A stretch of DNA of 18,489 bases, from the NCBI GenBank assembly GCA_003520745.1, contig DOUE01000011.1:1-18489 (forward strand), in the 5' to 3' direction. The stretch's first letter is position 1; every line of letters begins with the position of its first letter. The translations under genes were made by a program, and so were the position numbers. The DNA is from Erysipelotrichaceae bacterium. Lineage in GTDB: Bacteria > Bacillota_I > Bacilli_A > Erysipelotrichales > Erysipelotrichaceae. Positions 13,610-18,489 of the stretch are shown piece by piece. The notes beneath the pieces are model-generated. The model saw only the letters and a list, made by a program, of their open reading frames with translations, did not search any database and was not told the origin of the DNA.

Positions 13610-15139
13610 TTATAATAATGCGCTGAAGAGTTTCAGGATCGCGCGTCCCAACTTGACGAAGAAATTCACTTTCAGGCAATCTTCGTAGGTGACTTCGATG
13701 CAGTTCTGCAAGGTATCGACGAAATCGCGTTTGACTTCGCGAAGGACGGGATGATCCGTAAAGAGGATCCCGCATTCGAAATGGAGGTAGTAGCTTCTGA
13801 AATCCAGGTTTGAGGTCCCGATGATCGCCGCCTTGTCGTCGCTGACCATGACCTTGGAATGCAGGAACCCGGGTTTGTATTCATAGATCTTCACCCCGTT
13901 CTTGGTGAATTCCTCATAGCTGCTTTGCGTCACGGCGAACACGTACCATTTGTCGGGGATGTGCGGAACCATGATTTTCACGTCCACCCCGCTCTTGGCG
14001 GCCCTGATGAGCGCCTGCGTCATCTCGTGCCCGATGACCAGATACGGGGTCATGATGTAGATGTAGGAACGCGCGGCGTTGATCATGTTGAGATGGGTGG
14101 TTTCGCTGACCAACTCGTCGTCGGTCGGACTATCGGTGAAGGGTTGGACATAGCCTTTGCTTACGATCGGATCCGATGAGAAATCCGCCCGATAGAGTTG
14201 GTAGTCTTCCGTGGTTTTCGAGAGGTAGTGGTAGAACTGCAGGAACATGACGGTCAGACTGAAGACCGCTTCCCCCTTCAGCATCACGGCGCAATCCTTC
14301 CAATGTCCGAAACGAAGTTTCTTGTTGATGTATTCGTCGGCGAGGTTGATGCCGCCCACGAAACCGACCTTCCCGTCGATAACGCAGATCTTGCGGTGGT
14401 CGCGGTTGTTCATCTGGATCGCCAGGGTGGCCGACATCGGATTGAACCGATAGGCTTTGATGCCGGAAATCCGCAAACGGTACAGGAATTTCCGCGGGAG
14501 TCGGATCGACCCACCGTCGTCGTAGATGACGCGGACATCGACCCCTTCCTTCACTTTTTCCTTCAGGATTTCTTCGATCGAGTCCCACATGAACCCGGTG
14601 TTGATGATGAAATATTCGATGAAGATGAATTTCGTCGCCTTCAGCAACTCTTCCTTCATCGCCTTGAACTTCTCTTCCCCGATCGGGAAATACGTCGTCT
14701 CGGTGTCGGCGTAGACCGGCATGCCGGTATTGCGCAGGATGTAGTGGATCTGGCGTTCGAAGGCGGGGTCGCCGGCGACGACTTCCTCGAGCACGGCTTC
14801 ATCCTGCTTCAGGATCGGCTCCCCTTTCGCGTTGTTACGGATCATCCCGGCACGCAGCGCCTTGGGGATTTTCCTCCCCCCGAATAGAAGATAGGTCAAT
14901 CCACCGAATAAAGGCAGAGCCAGGATGAACACCGCCCAGGAAAGCTTGTAGGACGGATTGTCGTTGCGGTTGATGAGGTAAACGACGATGATGACACTCA
15001 GGACGACCAGAAAATTATACAGCGTCACGAAGCGTACGCTGAAGGTATAGACGACATAGTAAAGAAGACCGAGTTCGGCCAGGATCATGAAAAGGATGGT
15101 AAACGGTTTACTGACGAAAAAGCCGAAGAAACGACGCAT
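13610..15139 (-). CDS. cls: Cardiolipin synthase (phospholipase D type)
   Basis: This 509-residue membrane enzyme joins two phosphatidylglycerol molecules into cardiolipin and glycerol. Two or three hydrophobic segments (about 12-31, 37-57, 67-87) form the N-terminal anchor. They are followed by two PLD domains, each with an HKD motif: H248-x-K250-x4-D255 in DHRKICVIDG and H427-x-K429-x4-D434 in LHSKVMVSDD. VGGINLADEY after the first motif and IGTSNLDFRS after the second are typical. The length is close to the usual 480-510. The start at 15139 follows GAGGAGGGGG. The gene is second in its operon, 19 bases after the PHP gene. Other PLD enzymes are less likely given the anchor and the motif context. 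Confidence 0.93.
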   Translation of the reverse strand: MRRFFGFFVSKPFTILFMILAELGLLYYVVYTFSVRFVTLYNFLVVLSVIIVVYLINRNDNPSYKLSWAVFILALPLFGGLTYLLFGGRKIPKALRAGMIRNNAKGEPILKQDEAVLEEVVAGDPAFERQIHYILRNTGMPVYADTETTYFPIGEEKFKAMKEELLKATKFIFIEYFIINTGFMWDSIEEILKEKVKEGVDVRVIYDDGGSIRLPRKFLYRLRISGIKAYRFNPMSATLAIQMNNRDHRKICVIDGKVGFVGGINLADEYINKKLRFGHWKDCAVMLKGEAVFSLTVMFLQFYHYLSKTTEDYQLYRADFSSDPIVSKGYVQPFTDSPTDDELVSETTHLNMINAARSYIYIMTPYLVIGHEMTQALIRAAKSGVDVKIMVPHIPDKWYVFAVTQSSYEEFTKNGVKIYEYKPGFLHSKVMVSDDKAAIIGTSNLDFRSYYLHFECGILFTDHPVLREVKRDFVDTLQNCIEVTYEDCLKVNFFVKLGRAILKLFSALL

Positions 15140-15158
15140 AAGCTCCCCCTCCTCTACC

Positions 15159-15932
15159 CTAGATCCTAAAATCCGAAATGAAGTTCAATTCCAAATCCTT
15201 GATGTCTTCCATGACTTTCACATATCTTTCCTTCTCCATGAAATTCATCGGTTTGTGGGCGTCGACGCCATAGATGACCGGCGCCTGGGTTTCACTGATG
15301 ATTTCCCAAAACGGACGATACGGATAGGGATACGAAACACGGTCGTCGTAATGTTGCTTCCCGTAACGCAAGCCGTTGAGGTTGAGTTCCAGGGGGATGT
15401 TGTATCGAAGCGAAACCGCGCAGATGTCGCGTGCGGCCGTTTCACACGCCGCGCTCCAACCTTTGCGCCCCAACATGAAATAGTCGGGATGGGCGATGAT
15501 GTCCGCGAAGCCGTGTTCGACGCACTGACGGATCTGCCAGGCATAGTAGAGGACATCCTCGTCGTCGCACCACTTGTCGTATTCCATTGCATCCAGGATA
15601 CGGTTATGCTGACCGACGATCAGATAATCCGTGACCTTCCTCAATTCGCGGTAGAAGTCTTCCATTTCGGGGAAATACTCGATTTCCAACCCGACCTTCA
15701 GTACGATCCTGTCTTTGTATTTCTCGCCCAACCCTTTGATCGAAGCGAGGTATCCGTCCAGTTCGTCCATCCGCATCCGGTCCCCCGGATGGATGACGCC
15801 GGGATAGGGCGAATGGTCGCTGAACCCGACGATTTCATATCCGGCCGCGATCGCCGCCTTGACGTATTGTTCATCATCCCCCGCCGCATGTCCGCAACGC
15901 AGGGTGTGGGTGTGATAGTTGAATTTCTGCAT
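15159..15932 (-). CDS. PHP-domain phosphoesterase (histidinol-phosphatase HisJ/HisK-like)
   Basis: This 257-residue PHP-family metal-dependent phosphoesterase has a full set of metal-ligand motifs: HTHT (7-10), RCGHA (12-16), SDHSPYPG (38-45), an acidic residue at about E83 or E85 in GLEIEYFPE, GQHN (107-110), IAHPDYF (146-152) and GVDAHKP (222-228). This layout matches HisJ/HisK-type histidinol-phosphatases. No other histidine biosynthesis gene is nearby, and the gene heads an operon with cardiolipin synthase and a phospholipase. It may therefore act on another phosphomonoester. The start ATG at 15932 has GAGG upstream; a longer frame to 15980 overlaps the promoter and is rejected. Confidence 0.85.
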   Translation of the reverse strand: MQKFNYHTHTLRCGHAAGDDEQYVKAAIAAGYEIVGFSDHSPYPGVIHPGDRMRMDELDGYLASIKGLGEKYKDRIVLKVGLEIEYFPEMEDFYRELRKVTDYLIVGQHNRILDAMEYDKWCDDEDVLYYAWQIRQCVEHGFADIIAHPDYFMLGRKGWSAACETAARDICAVSLRYNIPLELNLNGLRYGKQHYDDRVSYPYPYRPFWEIISETQAPVIYGVDAHKPMNFMEKERYVKVMEDIKDLELNFISDFRI

Positions 15933-15953
15933 GTTTTTTCCTCGTACACTCTT

Positions 15954-15959
15954 ATTATA
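15954..15959 (-). promoter_or_regulatory. -10 element of the PHP-cls-patatin-FMN operon
   Basis: A perfect TATAAT lies on the minus strand about 21 bases before the first ATG. The -35 region falls in the terminator hairpin of the upstream GNAT gene. TTGTTT there gives only a 15-base spacer, so the -35 is unclear. Confidence 0.5.
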
Positions 15960-15963
15960 TACG

Positions 15964-15992
15964 AAAAAAGACTGAAACAATGCGTTTCAGTC
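15964..15992 (-). terminator. Terminator of the GNAT gene
   Basis: On the minus strand the perfect 9-bp stem GACTGAAAC / GTTTCAGTC with a 5-base loop is followed by TTTTTT. The last sense codon and the TGA stop of the GNAT gene lie inside the first arm. Confidence 0.9.
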
Positions 15993-16451
15993 CGTGCTTT
16001 CAACGAGATTCTTGATAAAAATGGCCTTATATCGATCCCCTTGAAGATAAAGCTCGTGATCAAGTGGAACCGGTACGATTTCCTTCAAGGTACACCCGGC
16101 CAACTCGCAGGTCCGATAGGACGCCAGGTTGTCGGGATTGCAGGTGATGATCAACTGTTTGACCCCGAAGCCCCGCGCCACGTCGAAGAGCAGTTTGCAG
16201 GCCTTGGCCGCCGTATGTTTCCCGCGATAGGGAACATAGACGGTATAACCGATGTTCCCCCCGATATACAACGTCTTCGTATTGCCCAACCGAAGGTCGC
16301 AACGCCCGATGATTTTCCCGGTTTTCAGTTCGAGGATGTCATAGAGAAAAGTATTGCCCCATCCTTCCGGATCGGGATCTTTCGATGTACCGGACAAGAT
16401 CAGTTCGATCTCCCCGTCTGTGATCCTCTTCTTTCGAAACCATTTCCACAT
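15987..16451 (-). CDS. GNAT-family N-acetyltransferase
   Basis: This is a 154-residue acetyl-CoA-dependent acetyltransferase. The GNAT core is seen as IIGRCDLRL (47-55), strand IGYTVYVPYRGKHTAAKA (67-84) with the acetyl-CoA-binding PYRGKHTA loop, and NPDNLASYRTCELAG (105-119), the usual last motif. The substrate is unknown; members modify antibiotics, ribosomal proteins or small amines. I chose the ATG at 16451 because GGGGAA stands about 8 bases before it. In-frame ATG at 16481 and GTG at 16493 would add 10 and 14 residues, mostly charged, and have no clear ribosome binding site. It lies 83 bases downstream of the reductase gene, with no clear terminator between them, so it may share that transcript. 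Confidence 0.78.
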   Translation of the reverse strand: MWKWFRKKRITDGEIELILSGTSKDPDPEGWGNTFLYDILELKTGKIIGRCDLRLGNTKTLYIGGNIGYTVYVPYRGKHTAAKACKLLFDVARGFGVKQLIITCNPDNLASYRTCELAGCTLKEIVPVPLDHELYLQGDRYKAIFIKNLVESTD

Positions 16452-16506
16452 CGTACGTTCCCCGTCGTTTTCTCTTTTCATTATTTCATCCACGGAAGAA
16501 AATGTA

Positions 16507-16554
16507 CACTAAAATCCGCAATCTCGAATCATCCTTAGTTGGTTGATTTTAGTG
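16507..16554. repeat. 10-base inverted repeat between the reductase and GNAT genes
   Basis: CACTAAAATC (16507-16516) and GATTTTAGTG (16545-16554) are perfect inverted copies separated by 28 bases. The right arm lies in the last codons of the reductase gene. It has no T-run. It may be an RNA-processing or regulator site, or chance. Confidence 0.45.
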
Positions 16555-17059
16555 CGTAGGTGATTTCCACGAACGGTCCATATTGCTTGCTTTGGATTAG
16601 ATCAAACGTCATCGGTGTCTTTGGAAACAACGGAATCCCTTTCCCGATCGATTCCGGGATGATCGTCAAGACCAGTTCATCGATCAACCCCGACTCAAAC
16701 AAGTTATGGGCGAGTTTCGCCCCGCCGACGATCCAGATCGTCTTTCCATCTTTATGCTTTAATTCTTCCACAAGCATGATCGGATCCTTGATGAAAGTTA
16801 CTTCTTTTCGATTCTCATGATCCCTTGAACTGACCACGTACGCGTCCAGTCCTTCATACGGCCACTCCCCTACACTCAGTTCTTCCGTCAGTTGACGATA
16901 GGTCGTATATCCCATCACCACCGTATCGACACCCGTAATAAATTCGTTATATCCGCTGATCGAACTGTCGTACTTGACCAGCCAATCGATCGACCCGTCT
17001 TCGGAAGCGATGTATCCGTCCAGACTGGCCGCGATATACAACACGCTTTTTCTAGCCAT
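16535..17059 (-). CDS. Dihydrofolate reductase-family / RibD C-terminal-like reductase
   Basis: This 174-residue protein has the fold of the RibD C-terminal / YwjB-YyaP group of DHFR-like NADPH reductases. Motifs seen: SLDGYIA (12-18), GVDTVVMGYTTY (43-54), IWIVGGAKLA (108-117) with the Gly-Gly that binds NADPH, and ELVLTIIPESIGKGIPLF (128-145). It is not canonical FolA, which has a different active site. The physiological substrate of this group is generally unknown. The ATG at 17059 lies within the last codons of the glutaredoxin-like gene (8-base overlap), with no good ribosome binding site, so translation is probably coupled. The longer frame to 17092 has no support. Confidence 0.85.
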   Translation of the reverse strand: MARKSVLYIAASLDGYIASEDGSIDWLVKYDSSISGYNEFITGVDTVVMGYTTYRQLTEELSVGEWPYEGLDAYVVSSRDHENRKEVTFIKDPIMLVEELKHKDGKTIWIVGGAKLAHNLFESGLIDELVLTIIPESIGKGIPLFPKTPMTFDLIQSKQYGPFVEITYALKSTN

Positions 17060-17315
17060 TGGCCAACGCCGTCTCGAAGACCTTGCGGACATCTTCCTTA
17101 CTCATCGCGCCTTCATGGAGTTTCTTTCTTCCAAGATAAAAGGTCGGGACATAGTAATAGTCGTAGGTATCGGCCAGCGCCCGCTCTTTGCCTTCGTTGA
17201 TCCATTGGATTTCGATCTTCTGATATTTCTCTTCCTTTAGTAATTCCTCGATGTATGCTTTCGCCTCGTGGCAATAGGGGCAGAATTTCAAGTAGAACAG
17301 GGTTAACGGTTGCAT
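17052..17315 (-). CDS. Glutaredoxin/thioredoxin-like protein with CPYC motif
   Basis: This 87-residue thiol-disulfide protein has the dithiol active site CPYC (12-15), the classic glutaredoxin sequence, right after the first beta strand (LTLFYLKF), and a cis-Pro in VPTFYLG (P57). The size equals that of small glutaredoxins. It may reduce disulfides or serve an enzyme; whether it uses glutathione, bacillithiol or thioredoxin reductase cannot be told. The start at 17315 has a GAGGTG site upstream. It overlaps the following reductase gene by 8 bases and heads a small redox operon. Confidence 0.88.
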   Translation of the reverse strand: MQPLTLFYLKFCPYCHEAKAYIEELLKEEKYQKIEIQWINEGKERALADTYDYYYVPTFYLGRKKLHEGAMSKEDVRKVFETALANG

Positions 17316-17339
17316 GTTTTCACCTCACGTAGTAACAAT

Positions 17340-17345
17340 AGTATA
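17340..17345 (-). promoter_or_regulatory. Possible -10 element of the glutaredoxin-reductase operon
   Basis: TATACT on the minus strand lies about 25 bases before the ATG. No convincing -35 is seen. Confidence 0.35.
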
Positions 17346-17384
17346 CCGTCTTTACCCCTTTCTTGCATGTTTTCTGCTTGAACC

Positions 17385-17413
17385 TTGTCGGTTTCGCGAT
17401 TTGACTTTATAAT
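17385..17413 (+). promoter_or_regulatory. Promoter of lplA
   Basis: The -35 TTGTCG (17385-17390) and perfect -10 TATAAT (17408-17413) have a 17-base spacer. The start of transcription would be about 17420, giving a leader of about 12 bases that includes GAGG. Confidence 0.7.
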
Positions 17414-17431
17414 TTGCCTTGAGGTACCCCC

Positions 17432-18391
17432 ATGAACATCGAACTCTACCAATCCCCTTCCTTCGACCCCTACGTCAATCTTGGCGTCGAGGAACTCCTG
17501 CTTGAGACTTGTCCGAGAAACACCTTGCGTTTTTACCTGTGGCAAAACGCCCACACGGTGGTCATCGGAAAAAACCAACACGCCCAAAGCGAAGTCGCGA
17601 TCACGAAACTGATGGATGACGGAGGAAGACTGGCGCGCCGCTCTTCGGGCGGAGGCGCCGTGTACCACGACCTGGGCAACGTGAACTTCACCTTCATTTT
17701 GGAAGAAAAAGACTACGATGTCCAAAAGCAAATGAACGTCATCGCCCGGGCGTTGGGTAAACTGGGGTTTGACGCCCAGGTCAGCGGACGCAACGACATC
17801 GAAATCAACGGGGCGAAAGTCTCGGGGAACGCTTTTTTGAAACGAAACGGCTTCGGTCTGCATCACGGAACCATCTTGTTTAATGTGGATAAGGAAAAAC
17901 TGGGGAAATACTTGACGGTCAGCGAAGCGAAGTTGAAGCGCAAAAGCGTCGAGAGCGTGAAAGCCAGGATCATGAACCTGTGCGATGTGAAACCCGTCGG
18001 TTTGGAGGATGTCAAACAGGCCTGTCTCTTGGCCGTGGGGGAAGAATACGGGGAAATCACCCATCGCATGCCTTTCCCGATGGAAGAGGCGAAAGAAAAG
18101 ATCGCGTTCTTTCAAAGCGAAGATTGGCTCTACGGGGCGCATTTCGATAAACAATTGAAACTGGAAACCTATCTCTCCTTCGGATCGATCCGTTGGGAAT
18201 TCCAGTCCGAACAGAATAAAATCATCCATGCCCGGATCTATTCCGATGCCATGGATGTGAACTGGATCGAGAAGCTGGAGAAACAAGTTTTGGGGTTAGT
18301 TCCGGATCCGCGGATCATCGCGGATGCCTTGGAAGCATCGGATATGAACGACGTCGCCACGGTCGAACTGATCGCCTGGCTGAGGGACTGA
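17432..18391 (+). CDS. lplA: Lipoate-protein ligase A
   Basis: This 319-residue enzyme activates lipoate with ATP and attaches it to lysine of lipoyl domains. The lipoate/biotin ligase catalytic domain is clear: VIGKNQ (44-49), RRSSGGGAVYHDLGN (69-83), SGRNDI (118-123) and NGAKVSGNA (126-134) with the catalytic lysine K129. The C-terminal part (about 250-319) is the accessory domain typical of full-length LplA, so one enzyme may carry out both activation and transfer. The start at 17432 follows GAGG and a good promoter. Its stop is one base before the ATG of the next gene, a flavoprotein that fits dihydrolipoamide dehydrogenase, so the two likely work on the same lipoylated complex. Confidence 0.93.
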   Translation: MNIELYQSPSFDPYVNLGVEELLLETCPRNTLRFYLWQNAHTVVIGKNQHAQSEVAITKLMDDGGRLARRSSGGGAVYHDLGNVNFTFILEEKDYDVQKQMNVIARALGKLGFDAQVSGRNDIEINGAKVSGNAFLKRNGFGLHHGTILFNVDKEKLGKYLTVSEAKLKRKSVESVKARIMNLCDVKPVGLEDVKQACLLAVGEEYGEITHRMPFPMEEAKEKIAFFQSEDWLYGAHFDKQLKLETYLSFGSIRWEFQSEQNKIIHARIYSDAMDVNWIEKLEKQVLGLVPDPRIIADALEASDMNDVATVELIAWLRD

Positions 18392-18392
18392 T

Positions 18393-18489
18393 ATGACAAA
18401 GATCATCATCCTGGGGGCCGGTCCGGCGGGGACGGCCGCCGCATTGAAGGCGGCAAGCGAAGGATGGGAAACCCTCCTGGTCGAAAAGG
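18393..18489 (+). CDS. N-terminus of an FAD-dependent oxidoreductase, possibly dihydrolipoamide dehydrogenase (runs off the right edge)
   Basis: Only 32 codons are inside the window. They begin MTKIIILGAGPAG and continue into AAALKAA...LLVEK, the ADP-binding beta-alpha-beta unit with GxGxxG (GAGPAG) and the acidic residue at the end of the second strand (E31) that binds FAD ribose. This is the usual start of dihydrolipoamide dehydrogenase and related disulfide oxidoreductases. The ATG at 18393 has GAGGGA 8 bases upstream, inside lplA. The link with lplA favours lipoamide dehydrogenase over other members. The CxxxxC redox motif that would confirm it lies beyond the edge. Confidence 0.65.
   Translation, partial: MTKIIILGAGPAGTAAALKAASEGWETLLVEK

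Noticed and set aside
15087..16538. A 483-codon open frame on the plus strand
   Set aside because: It lies opposite the PHP gene, the GNAT gene and the start of cls, runs through their promoter and terminator, has no ribosome site and no recognisable motif. It is a shadow of the codon bias of the minus-strand genes.
17303..18286. A 327-codon minus-strand open frame opposite lplA
   Set aside because: lplA has complete catalytic motifs, a promoter and a ribosome site on the plus strand.
1..18489. CRISPR array, insertion sequence, prophage, toxin-antitoxin or defence cluster
   Set aside because: No regular spaced repeats, transposase or integrase motifs, or paired defence genes were found on either strand.

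Overview
The window looks like chromosomal core and near-core DNA of a Gram-positive bacterium of the Bacillota type, including its wall-less or near-wall-less relatives. Three things support this: Shine-Dalgarno sites of the AAGGAGG class before most genes, sigma-A-like promoters with 17-base spacers, and a pcrA-ligA gene pair. The base composition is moderate (about half G+C by eye). TGA is used as a stop by several genes (pcrA, the methyltransferase, lplA), so this is the standard bacterial code and not the Mycoplasma code. Both tRNA genes carry an encoded CCA end. I cannot name the species. No transposase, integrase, phage gene or CRISPR array is visible.

Layout, left to right. At 1-2691 (minus) lie the 5' part of ligA and complete pcrA, coupled by an ATGA overlap. 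At 2799-3197 (minus) is a small membrane-anchored FMN-binding-domain protein. At 3341-3945 (plus) come tRNA-Glu(CTC) and an Imm-5-like protein gene. At 3967-4860 (minus) is a type IV pilin-like protein with a lectin-like C-terminal domain. At 4968-6425 (minus) is gltX, with tRNA-Gln(CTG) divergent beside it at 6545-6620. At 6686-8223 (plus) a SAM methyltransferase and an RluA-type pseudouridine synthase form an RNA-modification pair. At 8246-11581 three separately transcribed minus genes follow: a TIM-barrel sugar isomerase/epimerase, an APC amino-acid permease and a Cof-type HAD phosphatase.

At 11732-15932 a tight five-gene minus operon encodes a PHP phosphoesterase, a cardiolipin synthase, a patatin-like phospholipase, a second FMN-binding-domain protein and an unrecognised protein made of two repeats. 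At 15987-17315 are a GNAT acetyltransferase, a DHFR/RibD-like reductase and a CPYC glutaredoxin-like protein (minus). At 17432-18489 (plus) are lplA and the start of a flavoprotein that may be dihydrolipoamide dehydrogenase.

The genome is compact. No gap reaches 300 bases, and several terminator hairpins include the stop codons of the genes they end. The points most worth a second look are: a palindromic operator set on the permease promoter, the internally duplicated unknown protein ending a membrane-lipid operon, the pilin-lectin fusion, the pair of FMN-binding paralogues, and a 15-base inverted repeat before the HAD gene. I found no clear new multi-gene system. These are individual leads.
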